64,000 nt of DNA, from contig DAYVGO010000009.1 in the NCBI GenBank assembly GCA_045399315.1, positions 44,764 to 108,763 of the forward strand. Reading direction: 5' to 3'. The translations under genes were made by a program, and so were the position numbers. The notes under the pieces were generated by a model. It saw only the letters and a list, made by a program, of their open reading frames with translations, had not been told where the DNA came from and made no database searches. Below, piece by piece: positions 55,085-64,000 of the stretch. Origin of the DNA: Arsenophonus sp045399315. GTDB taxonomy: Bacteria > Pseudomonadota > Gammaproteobacteria > Enterobacterales > Enterobacteriaceae. Numbering within the stretch: position 1 is the stretch's first letter; every line of letters starts with the position of its first letter.

Positions 55085-55537
55085 ATGTGGTACCAGAAGC
55101 AAATTAAATTGTCTGCTTATCGACGTGGATTTCATTTGATCACTGCAGAAATTATGAGACAATTGCCTAAACTTAGTCGAATAGAAGTTGGTATTGCACA
55201 TCTTTTTATTCAGCATACTTCTGCTTCTTTAACTATTAATGAAAGTGTTGCTCCCAGTGTCAGAGCCGATTTTGAAAGCTATTTTAATCAAATCGTTAAA
55301 GAAAATGAATCTTATTATGAACATACTTATGAAGGAAGTGATGATATGCCGGCACATTTGAAAAGCAGCTTGCTAGGAAATAGTTTGGTTATACCAGTCA
55401 CTAATGGTCAATTCAATATGGGAACTTGGCAAGGAATTTAACTCTGTAAACATCGTAATAATTGAGGTAGACGTCAGATTATTGTAACACTGCAAGGTCA
55501 ATCAGAGCGCATAATAAATAAAAAACCGGTAGTTTAA
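55085..55537 (+). pseudogene. yjbQ: yjbQ (UPF0047 family), two in-frame stops
   Basis: From ATG 55085 the frame reads MWYQKQIKLSAYRRGFHLIT, LFIQHTSASLTINESVAP, YEGSDDMPAHLKSSLLG and TNGQFNMGTWQGI, matching E. coli YjbQ. TAA at 55439 stands where the family has tryptophan, and a TGA follows nine codons on. The same frame then continues with GRRQIIVTLQGQ to TAA 55537. The last, conserved strand including the histidine of EHR is therefore lost. YjbQ has weak thiamine phosphate synthase activity in vitro; its real role is unknown. A truncated product of 118 residues might be made. Confidence 0.85.
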
Positions 55538-55563
55538 ATAGGACATTATTTAAACTATCGGGT
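55523..55563 (+). terminator. Long hairpin after yjbQ
   Basis: AACCGGTAGTTTAAAT pairs with ATTTAAACTATCGGGTT over about 16 bases around an eight-base loop. The tail is not T-rich. Confidence 0.5.
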
Positions 55564-55642
55564 TCCTCAATAATTTGGGGACATTCAAAGAAAAGCAGTG
55601 GCATTAATTAAGATTACTTATTATTCATAAAGTTCTTGAATA

Positions 55643-55681
55643 AGATAAAAAAAGCGTTTTTTATCAAAAAATGCTTTTTGG
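55643..55681 (-). terminator. Terminator of grxA
   Basis: AAAAAGCATTTTTT and AAAAAACGCTTTTT pair on the minus strand and end in a T run, about 65 bases past the grxA stop. The near-symmetry could also serve the plus strand. Confidence 0.75.
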
Positions 55682-55744
55682 GATTTGTGCCTAAAACTTA
55701 ACGTATAAATTAAACTAAATAATAATTTTAATAAAATCAGCTAA

Positions 55745-56002
55745 TTAAGAAAATAAATGTTTTTCGGCATAGGCTTCAAAGTCTATGCAACCACCTATAT
55801 GTTGCTCATCAATAAAGATTTGAGGAACTGTCTCCACTGGTTTACCTGCTTTTTTAGCCAAATCAGCTTTTGTGATCCCCTCGGTTTGAATATTAACATA
55901 ATTATAATCGAAATCATCACGTATATGTTTTAATTTTTCTGCTAATTCTTTTGCGCGCACACAATAGGGGCAACCAGAGCGGCCGAAAATGATAGTAAAC
56001 AT
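55745..56002 (-). CDS. grxA: Glutaredoxin 1
   Basis: GrxA is a small glutathione-dependent dithiol reductant for ribonucleotide reductase and other targets. The 85 residues equal E. coli. The active site is GRSGCPYCVRAKELAEKL (CPYC) near residue 11. The glutathione-binding ETVPQIFIDEQHIGGCIDF contains the cis-proline loop. It is divergent from ybjC as in E. coli. Confidence 0.97.
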   Translation of the reverse strand: MFTIIFGRSGCPYCVRAKELAEKLKHIRDDFDYNYVNIQTEGITKADLAKKAGKPVETVPQIFIDEQHIGGCIDFEAYAEKHLFS

Positions 56003-56167
56003 CTTATCTCTTTCAATTAAATTTTATCTATTGTCTACGATATTAATTATTATGCCTATAGTAGACATGAAAAAAAAAGCACAATTTATTATTTATTGTT
56101 ATTCGGCAAACTAACTATTACCTAATATAGCAGGATAGTCTTTTTAAGGCAGCAATAGGGATTAATT

Positions 56168-56497
56168 ATGAGCAAAAAGAAATCATCAGCTATGTGTTCT
56201 TTCACTGATATGCCAAAATTTGTGATAATACTCGAAGTTATTGGTATATTATTGTTGTTATTGGTCTATTTAGTGATAAATAACTATATTGAATTAACAG
56301 TCCTGTTTATAAAAAAAGGTGTTTTGATTGCTATGCTTATGTTAGCGATTGGTTGTATGATGCTGGCGGCTGTTAATATTGTTTGGCGAGCATTACCTAA
56401 GCTCAGTATTTTTGGCATTGACCGACATAAAAATACAACGGAACTTAGCCAACACAAGATAAAAGCTAAGAAGTGCCGTAATCAAAAGATGAAATAA
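56168..56497 (+). CDS. ybjC: YbjC-like small membrane protein (DUF1418)
   Basis: The 109 residues contain two membrane helices (about 18-40 and 50-72). MPKFVIILEVIGILLLLL aligns with E. coli YbjC LPKGVLILEFIGMMLL, and a Trp-Arg-Ala-Leu-Pro motif follows the second helix. The N-terminus is about ten residues longer and the basic tail differs. In E. coli it precedes nfsA and rimK; both are absent here, and ybjN comes next. Function unknown. Confidence 0.8.
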   Translation: MSKKKSSAMCSFTDMPKFVIILEVIGILLLLLVYLVINNYIELTVLFIKKGVLIAMLMLAIGCMMLAAVNIVWRALPKLSIFGIDRHKNTTELSQHKIKAKKCRNQKMK

Positions 56498-56631
56498 ATT
56501 TTGTGTGAGAATTGCTCGTTGAATACTACTTAAGATGATAAAATATAGTCTGTTTGCGGTTTGAAACAACAGATAAAAATTTTTATAGGTAAACATAAAT
56601 TGCTGTGATTTATGTTAAATAAGGTTAATTA

Positions 56632-57126
56632 ATGGATTCAATTTGTTTCCCTGACATAGCTAAATTGCGAGAGTGGCTTGATCAACTCAAAACATCGTAT
56701 TTTGAATGTGATAATTGCCAGGCGTTGCACTTGCCACATATGCAAAATATTGATGGCATTTTCGATGCTAAAGTTGATATCGTTGAAAACGTATTGGTTT
56801 TCTCAGTCTTGGCTGAACTTAAACCGACATCGATTGTTACATTATTGGCAAACCTAAGCCAAATTAATGCTAGCTCATTAACAGCAAAAGCATTTATGGA
56901 AATTAATGATGAAAATTTGCCTAAGCTAGTAGTAAGTCAATCTTTTCCGTTGCTTGCGGGAATGTCTTGCAATCAATTCTCCGCTTTTCTTCAGCAGGCT
57001 GAAGAACAGATGACGGCAATCATTTATGAAGTTTATAACAATGATTTGCTTTATAATGGTCAAGAAGATATTGACGATGAAGAGTTATCTGAGCAAACTT
57101 TGCCTGCCCGCTTTGTCCTACATTAG
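56632..57126 (+). CDS. ybjN: YbjN-family putative sensory regulator
   Basis: The 164-residue protein matches E. coli YbjN (158). FFECDNCQALHLPHMQN is represented here as FECDNCQALHLPHMQNIDG, followed by IFDAKVDIVENVLVFS, NASSLTAKAFMEINDENLPKLVV and a terminal FVLH. The fold resembles type III secretion chaperones. E. coli YbjN overproduction affects motility and stress genes, but its direct action is unclear. An acidic run (EDIDDEELSE) near the C-terminus is a local feature. Confidence 0.94.
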   Translation: MDSICFPDIAKLREWLDQLKTSYFECDNCQALHLPHMQNIDGIFDAKVDIVENVLVFSVLAELKPTSIVTLLANLSQINASSLTAKAFMEINDENLPKLVVSQSFPLLAGMSCNQFSAFLQQAEEQMTAIIYEVYNNDLLYNGQEDIDDEELSEQTLPARFVLH

Positions 57127-57420
57127 GTTATAAAAACCGATGCCAGATGAATTAAGGCATATGCCATGCATGTCGATGGACAGTTATATTGATTACATAA
57201 CAACGGATTTACTGGTTCAACTAACTATAATTGACAATAGTTTCTATTAAATAGGCAACTTATCTAGTATGGTAATTTTGCCTAGCGAAAAACAAATTAC
57301 CCTAACAGAATAAAAAAACCATTGTAGTGGAAGTCGATAATATTCCCCTCTATCATTCGACTTGGTAGTTTTTTTCACATTAACACTCATCTTATTGGTT
57401 AACTTTATGTCATGGTTAGG
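57127..57420. other. Gap where the pot genes stand in E. coli
   Basis: About 290 bases after ybjN with no recognisable gene. The potFGHI putrescine transporter and ybjO of E. coli would be here. Confidence 0.4.
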
Positions 57421-57537
57421 CGGTGTATCTATCATGATGAGAATATTGGCAACCGGTTAGATATTGCCCAACTACCTGCTAAGGTTGCGCATACTGAACA
57501 CTACCAAGTATTAGCTTTATTAGTTAAAAAATCATAA
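57421..57537 (+). pseudogene. rlmC: Probable 3' remnant of rlmC (23S rRNA m5U747 methyltransferase)
   Basis: The frame ending at TAA 57537 reads RLDIAQLPAKVAHTEHYQVL and then ALLVKKS. E. coli RlmC ends [35 protein letters not shown]. The match HT-x-HY-x-VL-x-LLVK, the preceding DI-x-x-LP and the position next to the art genes agree. About ten residues between the two blocks are deleted, and nothing of the catalytic domain was found upstream. The length is short, so certainty is moderate. Confidence 0.55.
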
Positions 57538-57581
57538 TAAACTATAGACTTCTTGTCAGAAACTGTGTATGACTTATATAG

Positions 57582-58247
57582 TTAATTTTTTTCAAAAGAT
57601 AACAGGTATTGTTCAAGCCAACGCATCAATAACGTTAAGATGCCATTAACGCCCAAGTAAATAATGCCGGCAGCTATAAAAACATCGACATTATAAGTTT
57701 GACCAAACACTTGTTGGCTATATCCCATAATTTCTAATAACGTTATGGTACTTGCTAGTGAAGTGCTTTTAAAGATAAGAATCACTTCATTGGAATAGGA
57801 TGAAAGCGCACGTTTAAGAGCATAAGGTATAATAATTCGCAGGGTTTGCTGATTTGTCATACCTAGTGCCTGACAAGATTGCCAAGTAGCTTTAGGAATT
57901 GCTTTTACTGCGCCATGAAATAATAAAGTGGAATAGGCGGCACTATTAAGTGCTAACGCTATCATGGCACAGAACCATGGTGTCGAAATCAATGCCCAAA
58001 AAGCAGGATATTGCTTTAATACAGGAAATTGGCCGGGTCCATAGTAAATAAGAAAAAATTGAACTAGCAACGGGGTACCAGTAAATAGTGTAAGGTAGAC
58101 TTGAATAATGGATGAAAAAATCGCTGTTTTTAACGATAAAATAATAGTAAAAAAAAGTGCTAATAAAAATGCGATCAGTAATGCACAGAATGTCAACGAA
58201 AGACTGGTTGGTAGACCAGGTAACAATGAAATGATTAAATAGATCAT
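57582..58247 (-). CDS. artM: Arginine ABC transporter permease ArtM
   Basis: ArtM is one of two inner-membrane permeases of the arginine importer. It has 221 residues (E. coli 222). Visible features are several membrane helices, VYLTLFTGTPLLVQFFLIYY, and the EAA-loop region AVKAIPKATWQSCQALGM, which contacts the ATPase ArtP. The ATG overlaps the artQ stop by four bases. It is the last gene of the artPIQM operon. Confidence 0.94.
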   Translation of the reverse strand: MIYLIISLLPGLPTSLSLTFCALLIAFLLALFFTIILSLKTAIFSSIIQVYLTLFTGTPLLVQFFLIYYGPGQFPVLKQYPAFWALISTPWFCAMIALALNSAAYSTLLFHGAVKAIPKATWQSCQALGMTNQQTLRIIIPYALKRALSSYSNEVILIFKSTSLASTITLLEIMGYSQQVFGQTYNVDVFIAAGIIYLGVNGILTLLMRWLEQYLLSFEKN

Positions 58248-58984
58248 TTTTCTACATCCCGTTCGAACTGGGTTGTGCGTAATTCAAGCTGCCATAAAAT
58301 AAATTGACTTATTAACGTGATAGCCAGGTAGATCAATGCCATGATTGAGTACCAGGTGAAAGGTTCATGAGTACGATTGACAATAGTTTTGGTTTGCAGC
58401 GTTAAATTGTTTACGCTGATTAGTGAAACCAAGGCGGTATCTTTTAACAATACTAGCCATTGATTTCCTAAGCCAGGTAAAGTATGACGCCACATTTGAG
58501 GCAAGATCAGCCGCAAAAAAACTACACTCCGATTTAGACCCAATGCTTGGCCTGCTTCCCATTGGCCAGAGGGTATAGCTTTTAGGGCACCTCTTAACGT
58601 TTGCGATGCATAGGCTGCATAGAGTAAAGAGAGTGCAAAAACGCCGCAAAAAAAAGGGATAAAATCGAATTCACTATTTTGTGGAAAAAGTTGTTCGGGA
58701 TCAATTTGCCAGGTTATTTGCCAGAAAATAAAATTAATGTGAATACCATCACTTAATAACATTATAAATTGTAATGTGCCATAGTAAACGAACAGGACAA
58801 CTAACAATTCAGGTAACCCGCGAATTAGAGTTACCCAGCAACAACCCAGTAATGCGATAGGCCGCCAGCGAACAGATTCCCAAGCGGTAAATAATAGTGC
58901 TAATATCAACCCTAGTATCAAAGCGGTAGCGGCGAGAGTGATCGTCAAACCTACCGCATTTATTAGAAAAAATAGGTTATTCAT
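58244..58984 (-). CDS. artQ: Arginine ABC transporter permease ArtQ
   Basis: ArtQ pairs with ArtM. ATG 58984 (MNNLFFLINAVGL) aligns with the E. coli start and gives 246 residues (238 there). A TTG four codons upstream touches the artI stop and is less likely. WVTLIRGLPELLVVLFVYYG and the EAA loop LRGALKAIPSGQWEAGQALG are conserved. The gene runs into artM with ATGA overlap and begins 12 bases after artI. Confidence 0.93.
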   Translation of the reverse strand: MNNLFFLINAVGLTITLAATALILGLILALLFTAWESVRWRPIALLGCCWVTLIRGLPELLVVLFVYYGTLQFIMLLSDGIHINFIFWQITWQIDPEQLFPQNSEFDFIPFFCGVFALSLLYAAYASQTLRGALKAIPSGQWEAGQALGLNRSVVFLRLILPQMWRHTLPGLGNQWLVLLKDTALVSLISVNNLTLQTKTIVNRTHEPFTWYSIMALIYLAITLISQFILWQLELRTTQFERDVEK

Positions 58985-58996
58985 CACTATAATCAA

Positions 58997-59740
58997 CTAT
59001 TTTTGCAACCATTTTTGGTAGATAACATCATAAGTGCCATCTCGTTTTACTTGTGCCAGAGCTTTATTTAATTTATCGAGCAATACTTTGTTACCTTTAC
59101 GTACCACAATGCCAAGACCAATACCAAAATAATTCAGATCTGTTATTTTTTCACCCACGGCAACAAGATTTTCGTTACCTTTTGTTTTCAGCCACTCGGT
59201 TGTTACAGCGGTATCCCCAAACACTGCATCTATACGGCCATTTTGTAAATCGAGGAGAGCAGTCTGGTAATTATCATAAGGGACAACCTGCATCTCTTTA
59301 TGTTGTTGCAAGATATATTTTTGATGGGTAGTTCCATTCTGTACGCCAATTTTTTTACCTTTTAATAATGATATTTTATTAATATTATTTTTTAGCACTA
59401 TAAATGTTGCTGAGTTGTGGTAATAAATATCAGTAAAATCAACTTGCTTTTGGCGTTCAGGGGTAATATCAATACCTGCTATTAAAGCGTCAAACCGGCG
59501 CATTTTTAAGCTTGGAATTAAGCTATCAAACGCTTGGTGAGTAAATGTACAGGTTGCATTGAGTTTTTTGCATATTGCATTAGCCAGATCAATATCAAAA
59601 CCGACAATTTTATTATTGGCATCAATTGATTCAAATGGCACATAAGTTGCTTCAGTTGCAAAGCGTATTGTCTCTGTTGGTGAGGTTAGCACCGATAAGG
59701 GCAGTGAATATAAAATAACCGCTAACAGTAATTTTTTCAT
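58997..59740 (-). CDS. artI: Arginine ABC transporter periplasmic binding protein (ArtI/ArtJ type)
   Basis: This is the periplasmic arginine receptor of the importer. ATG 59740 gives 247 residues with a signal peptide (KKLLLAVILYSLPLSVLTS). The open frame continues 51 codons upstream into artP, but that part lacks a signal and is spurious. Type 3 binding-protein motifs are GFDIDLANAICKKLNATC, FDALIAGIDITPERQKQVDF, GKKIGVQNGTTH and GRIDAVFGDTAVTTEWL. Its place between artP and artQ fits artI; only one such gene is present, so the E. coli artJ duplicate is not here. Confidence 0.93.
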   Translation of the reverse strand: MKKLLLAVILYSLPLSVLTSPTETIRFATEATYVPFESIDANNKIVGFDIDLANAICKKLNATCTFTHQAFDSLIPSLKMRRFDALIAGIDITPERQKQVDFTDIYYHNSATFIVLKNNINKISLLKGKKIGVQNGTTHQKYILQQHKEMQVVPYDNYQTALLDLQNGRIDAVFGDTAVTTEWLKTKGNENLVAVGEKITDLNYFGIGLGIVVRKGNKVLLDKLNKALAQVKRDGTYDVIYQKWLQK

Positions 59741-59750
59741 GGTGATACTC

Positions 59751-60488
59751 TTAATTAGATGAATGGGATAGATAATTAGCAAAGACTTGAGTTTGTGGTT
59801 TAGTGAAATGCTGAATATCTCCTTGTTCCACAATAGCCCCTTTTTCCATATAAACGATTTTGCTGGCTGTTTTACGGGCAAAATCAATCTCATGAGTCAC
59901 AATTAGTTGTGTAATACCCGTTTTTGATAGTTCTTGTATAATGTTAACAACTTGGGCTGTGATTTCAGGATCGAGTGCTGCTGTTGGTTCATCAAATAAC
60001 AGTATTTCAGGCTCCATCATTAATGCTCGTGCAATGGCCACTCTTTGCTGTTGGCCACCAGAAAGATGCAATGGGAAGTGATTGGCAAATTCAGTTAACT
60101 GTAAGCGACTTAAAAAATTGTCAGCTTTTGCTTTGGCTAGTGCTTTGGTTAAACCTAAAACCAAGCAAGGGGCTGAAATCAGATTTTCCATCACGGTTAA
60201 ATGTGGCCATAAATGATATTGTTGAAATACCATACCAACTTTTTGTCTTAACGCACGGATTTCATGCATTTTAGGTTGATAGCTGAAATCAAAATGGTGT
60301 CCAGCAATATTAAGTTGGCCTGAACGAGGCATCTCTAGCAAGTTGAAGACACGTAATAATGAACTTTTACCAGCACCACTTGGACCAAGCAGTACTATTG
60401 TCTCGCCCGTCTGGCATCTTAAATTGATATCGTGTAGGGCTTGATGATCACCATAAAAGCAATTAATCTGATTTAATTGAATATCCAT
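59751..60488 (-). CDS. artP: Arginine ABC transporter ATP-binding protein ArtP
   Basis: ArtP is the cytoplasmic ATPase of the importer. It has 245 residues (E. coli 242). Walker A is VLLGPSGAGKSSLLR near residue 33, the Q-loop is VGMVFQQYHLWPHLTV, the signature is LSGGQQQRVAIARALM near residue 144, and Walker B is ILLFDEPTAALDPE. It leads the operon artPIQM, ten bases before artI. An ARG-box-like site lies upstream. Confidence 0.96.
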   Translation of the reverse strand: MDIQLNQINCFYGDHQALHDINLRCQTGETIVLLGPSGAGKSSLLRVFNLLEMPRSGQLNIAGHHFDFSYQPKMHEIRALRQKVGMVFQQYHLWPHLTVMENLISAPCLVLGLTKALAKAKADNFLSRLQLTEFANHFPLHLSGGQQQRVAIARALMMEPEILLFDEPTAALDPEITAQVVNIIQELSKTGITQLIVTHEIDFARKTASKIVYMEKGAIVEQGDIQHFTKPQTQVFANYLSHSSN

Positions 60489-60533
60489 GCTAAAAATATG
60501 AATAAATAAACGAATTAGGCAATAATAATATTA

Positions 60534-60551
60534 TTAGAATAATTATGCAAT
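60534..60551. promoter_or_regulatory. Candidate ARG box upstream of artP
   Basis: AGAAT-AATT-ATGCA (plus strand) is a near-palindrome one mismatch per half from the ArgR consensus TGAAT-N4-ATTCA. It is about 50 bases before the artP start. ArgR control of arginine uptake genes is established in E. coli; binding here is inferred. Confidence 0.4.
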
Positions 60552-60641
60552 ATATTGTTTTAAGATAGACTAATATTGCTATTTTTTAGCGGGATTTATC
60601 TTAAATAATGTTATTGGTTTAATTTTTATTTTTATTCAATT

Positions 60642-62053
60642 TTAATGCAAATTTATTAATTTTTTGGCTATTCCTTTGAATATAAAACGATGAATTGGGG
60701 TCATGATCAGCCAATACATCAGTCTGGGAAAACCGGCAGGGTGCCACCATGCTCTAATATTCATGTACGATGTTTACCATTATCCATCCTGAATAGTAAT
60801 GGTTAAACGCCCCAATCCCGGTGCTTTAATACCAAATAATAGTGTTAATTGCTGCTCAGGTTTGATACAAATCACTTGCCAGTTATCTATCATGTCTCCT
60901 AAATTTGGCGTTTCACGGTTAGGGCGACCATAGGTTACTTTGTTGAGCATAAATCATCAATACTAGCGCGTAATCGCCATAAGATATTTGCATAGAAATA
61001 GCCTCTTTTGCCGCCAATTTGTTGCACGATTTACCAAATGCACTGCTACTAGCGGTGGTTGTTAGCATAAAACCGGCATCTTTCGGATAATAGCTATATT
61101 GGTTATACCACTGTTTTTTTAACGCTGGATTTGGTCCCCAATTCGCTTTATTAATGGCATTAGTTGAATCATTAAACGCTTGTTTGACCACTTGATCAAT
61201 GCTAAGTAATTTTTGTGGAATAAGCTGTTTTACATGGCCGATTGTTAGCGGGTAGATTGTATTGCAGGCTTCTGAATTAAGCTTTTAGTAATAAACGGGG
61301 AAACTGAAGTTATTAGGTTGATGAAATGGATTGAAATTAATTGAAGGGGGATAGGTAGCGGGATAATTAATCGATATTTACCGCTGATCTGTATAAAGCG
61401 CTTAAACAGCTTTAGATAATCAATATATTGAGGCCCACCTGCATCGAGAATGCGATACTGTTTAATTGGATAAGCTATCAAATTGCGTAAGATAGTAAAG
61501 CATGTTTTCTAAAGCGATAGGACAGGATTTAGATCTTACACAGCGTGGGGGAGTAAGGACTAATAAGTCATATCTCGAATTATTTCAAAAGATGCAGAGC
61601 CTGCACCAATGATGATTGGTGCGTGAATTTCGGTAATAGGAATTTTACTGTTACGCAAAATTTTTCCTGTCAGTCTGCGTACTATGAGATGCTGTGAATG
61701 ATAAGAATGTGTTATATTGCACTTAAATAGATAACTTGTTTTACCTGCGATCGCTCAAGTTCATTTTTAACATTACAAACAGCTTGGCATGCTTGTTCAA
61801 TAAGATTATTGTTGGTTGCTATAATGTGCACTAGAAAATAAACGATATTAATATCCGTCATAATATTGTTTAGCGTTTTTGGCACCAGTAGATCAACATA
61901 GCAACCCTGAGTATTTGGCCAATTTTGTGCTTTAAGCCAATCAAGTCGACGAGTTGCAGCCTTAATTATATGTCCTTGTTTGATCAACTCTGGGATCAGA
62001 TTTTGGCCAATATAACCGTTAACACCTAATACTAAAATCCGTTTTTTACCCAT
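60642..62053 (-). pseudogene. ybjT: ybjT, NAD(P)-binding SDR-like protein (degraded)
   Basis: The first 113 residues from ATG 62053 are open and show the nucleotide-binding RILVLGVNGYIGQNLIPEL, DINIVYFLVH and QVKQVIYLSAI. After that the frame is broken at several points. Successive pieces still match E. coli YbjT: AGGPQYIDYLKLFKRFIQIS, GKYRLIIPLPIPLQ, NLITSVSPF, NWGPNPALKKQWYNQYSYYPKDAGF, and near the end QQLTLLFGIKAPGLGRL, IRAWWHPAGFP and HRFIFKGIAKKL. The length, 1412 bases, is close to intact (476 codons). Function in E. coli is unknown. Confidence 0.88.
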
Positions 62054-62101
62054 ATTCGGTTACCTATTTGGGCTAGAATGTTTGGCAGGAAATCTAGCTC
62101 T

Positions 62102-63004
62102 CTATCGCGTGAAGCAGGCGATAAACAATGGAGTAAGAATACTGAGTACAAAACCGTGGACAATGGCAGCCGGCACAATGGATACTCCACCGCTACGTTG
62201 CAAGATAGGTAGCGTAAAGTCCATCGATGTTGAGCCGCAAATCCCCAATGAGGTAGAACGAAATTGATTGATAATAATAGGGATAAGCATAATAGCAGCT
62301 AATTCACGCATTAGATCGTTAAAGAAGGCGGTGCTGCCAATTATCGGCCCGTAAGCGTCGGTAAGAAGTATACCAGTTAGAGAATACCAACCGTAACCAG
62401 CGGCAATCGCTAATCCTACTTTATTAGGTAGCCCTAATAAAAATGCGGCTAAAATACCGCCAAGTAGCGAGCTGATAGCAACCACTACCGCAATAGTTAC
62501 CCCTCTGAAATTAATTAAAATTTGCCGCAGATACATCCCACTATTACGAAGATGGCAACCCACTAATAATAATAAACAGATAAGAGTAATTTCAATACCA
62601 TATTTGGCATAAGATAACAATGGCCACTTTGTCAATCCTAGCAAGAAACCGACTATTAGCGCGCCACATAATGGTAGCGAACTCAAAATCATTTTTAATT
62701 GGGACAGCGGCTTATTCGCTTCAAGCTTGGTGATTTGCCAGGGCGAGAGTTTATCCAATAAGAGTAAGGCAATAAGGTTAGCGCTAAAGATGCAACAAAA
62801 GAAAACCACGGTATAGATAGAAATTGAAGTAAGATGAGTACCGATGTTATCTAATAACGCCAGCGTGATACCCATTAAAAATAAGATAATGTAAACCATA
62901 GCACCCAATAAGCGATGAGTAAGTGCTAACATTTTCTTATTTTTAAACCGAAATAAATATCCTAATGTTAACGGCAAAAGAATGATAAGTAGCCCTGAAT
63001 ACAT
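62102..63004 (-). CDS. lysO: L-lysine exporter LysO (YbjE)
   Basis: LysO exports L-lysine and the toxic analogue thialysine across the inner membrane. The 300 residues match E. coli (299) with eight or more hydrophobic segments. The start YSGLLIILLPLTLGYLFR, the middle VGCHLRNSGMYLRQILIN and AAGYGWYSLTGILLTDAYGP, then TAFFNDLMRELAAIMLIP and STSLGICGSTSMDFTLPILQ are conserved, including acidic residues needed for transport in this family. Intact, although both neighbours (ybjT, ybjD) are dead. Confidence 0.94.
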   Translation of the reverse strand: MYSGLLIILLPLTLGYLFRFKNKKMLALTHRLLGAMVYIILFLMGITLALLDNIGTHLTSISIYTVVFFCCIFSANLIALLLLDKLSPWQITKLEANKPLSQLKMILSSLPLCGALIVGFLLGLTKWPLLSYAKYGIEITLICLLLLVGCHLRNSGMYLRQILINFRGVTIAVVVAISSLLGGILAAFLLGLPNKVGLAIAAGYGWYSLTGILLTDAYGPIIGSTAFFNDLMRELAAIMLIPIIINQFRSTSLGICGSTSMDFTLPILQRSGGVSIVPAAIVHGFVLSILTPLFIACFTR

Positions 63005-63204
63005 AGTCCATCCTTAATTACAGTTAACGCTTTTTGGGGCGGTAATTTTGTAGAAATAATGCTAAAAAGACAGGAAAATAATGGCAAATATCTTATAACA
63101 GAGTCAAAGTTGGCGCAATATCACATACTAATATTTAAAGGCAACTAAATTGCTTACAGGCTAATCCAGTTACTATGGCTGACAGGTCTAAAAAGAGGAT
63201 AACC

Positions 63205-63881
63205 ATGTATTTGCAATAAGTAGAAATTTCTGGTTTTCGTGGCATCAATCGACTTTCATTAACACTTAATTATAATAGCGTGTTAATTGGTGAAAATACT
63301 TGGGGTAAATCGAGTTTGTTAGATGCGCTTGCTATTCTATATTACCACAGCAGCCATTATATCAATTTAGCCAGCATGATTTTCATCGCTTAGCTGATAC
63401 AGGGGGACAAATAAATAATCTGCAAATTATTTTAGTTTTTTGTGAAAACCGGCCAGATAACTATAAAGCTAAATCGTTTTGAACAATTATCCCCATTATG
63501 GATTGAAGGAAATGATAAATATAAACGTATTTATCATCGGGTAAGTGCACAACAGTAACCAGATCATAGTGTTACTACAGAACGATGTTTTTAGATCAAG
63601 ACAGTAATAAGCTGGTTTTACCTGATAATATTAGATACATCCAGCAGATCATTCAATTGCATCCTGTATTGCGTCTAAGAGATGGTAGATTTTTGCACCA
63701 GACAGCCACGGCATTTTATGGTACTAGCTATAAAAAGCCATCGATTAAATTTGCCAGGCAGTTACAGCAATCGGTCCAGGCATTGATAAAAACATCACCA
63801 AAATTATCTCGTGAAGAACTTGATGATGGTTTTGCCGCAATGCAACAATTGCTGTGTTACTTTGTGGAACAAAGTTCATAA
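63205..63881 (+). pseudogene. ybjD: ybjD, OLD-family ATP-dependent nuclease-like protein (truncated and broken)
   Basis: ATG 63205 meets TAA at codon 5, after which the frame reads VEISGFRGINRLSLTLNYNS and VLIGENTWGKSSLLDALAIL, the N-terminal Walker A region of E. coli YbjD. More stops and shifts follow around 63380-63560. A later frame (63585-63881) gives FLDQDSNKLVLPDNIRYIQQ, LHPVLRLRDGRF and AAMQQLLCYFVEQSS, then stops at about residue 220 of the 552-residue E. coli protein. The Toprim domain was not seen before the window ends. OLD-family proteins combine an ABC-type ATPase with a nuclease. Confidence 0.85.
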
Positions 63882-64000
63882 AATTAGAATACTTATTTAT
63901 CAATTAGATACATAGTTATTATCACTATAATTCACTATTCACTCACTATAAATTTCAAATCTCAATCTAACTATCACTCCTATCATCCTGATATTTTGCT
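63882..64000. other. Window end, no gene seen
   Basis: AT-rich sequence after the ybjD truncation point. No remaining YbjD similarity is visible. Confidence 0.4.

Noticed and set aside
59741..59893. Longer artI start giving a 298-residue protein
   Set aside because: The extra 51 codons overlap artP in another frame and would hide the signal peptide that begins at the ATG at 59740.
1..64000. Mobile element, prophage or toxin-antitoxin module
   Set aside because: No transposase, integrase, terminal inverted repeats or toxin-antitoxin pair was recognised; the accessory parts are explained by gene decay.

Overview
The window reads as a chromosomal segment of an AT-rich gammaproteobacterium of the Enterobacterales that is undergoing genome reduction. 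An insect symbiont of the Arsenophonus type (Morganellaceae) is the best guess. This rests on remembered protein families and on gene order: the order follows the E. coli seqA-pgm-kdp, gltA-sdh-suc-cyd-tol-nadA-aroG-gpmA, modE-acrZ and grxA-ybjC-ybjN-art-ybjT-lysO-ybjD blocks. About a third of the genes are broken, and non-coding gaps are long and very AT-rich. The genus is inference; no rRNA or marker search was possible.

Layout. Positions 1-2839 hold the 5' part of ybfF (minus strand), a seqA split by an internal deletion, and an intact pgm. Positions 2961-10607 hold the complete kdpFABCDE potassium-transport locus in an advanced state of decay; only the 29-residue kdpF is still open. A frameshifted ybfA follows, then intact ybgI and gltA. 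Positions 14109-27319 are a well preserved respiratory block: sdhCDAB, sucABCD and cydABX. It supplies succinate dehydrogenase, 2-oxoglutarate dehydrogenase E1/E2, succinyl-CoA synthetase and the bd-type oxidase, so the TCA cycle and micro-aerobic respiration look functional. ybgE (frameshift at a poly-A run) and ybgC (two stops) are damaged, but tolQRAB-pal-cpoB is intact, so envelope constriction and outer-membrane integrity are kept.

Positions 33083-37521 hold a tRNA-Lys gene that has lost its D arm through a 12-base deletion, then nadA and pnuC (NAD precursor supply, with a NadR-like box), a ruined aroG with a TyrR-like box still upstream, and gpmA. Positions 37522-46720 are the most eroded: a gene desert, two paralogous lipoproteins flanking a 3.3 kb inverse-autotransporter (invasin) pseudogene, a modE pseudogene, an intact acrZ, and an iron-type alcohol dehydrogenase pseudogene. 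Then come yeeZ, dacC, an unidentified broken protein gene built of 69-base (23-residue) tandem repeats, and the sdaC-sdaB serine uptake/deamination pair.

Positions 54314-63881 hold ybjG, a broken yjbQ, grxA, ybjC, ybjN, a probable rlmC remnant, the intact arginine transporter artPIQM, broken ybjT, intact lysO and broken ybjD. Several E. coli neighbours of this region (nfsA, rimK, the pot genes) are absent.

I saw no transposase, prophage or CRISPR array. The features most worth a second look are the D-armless tRNA-Lys, the poly-A frameshift in ybgE, the two lipoprotein paralogues beside the invasin remnant, the 69-base repeat gene, and the split seqA.
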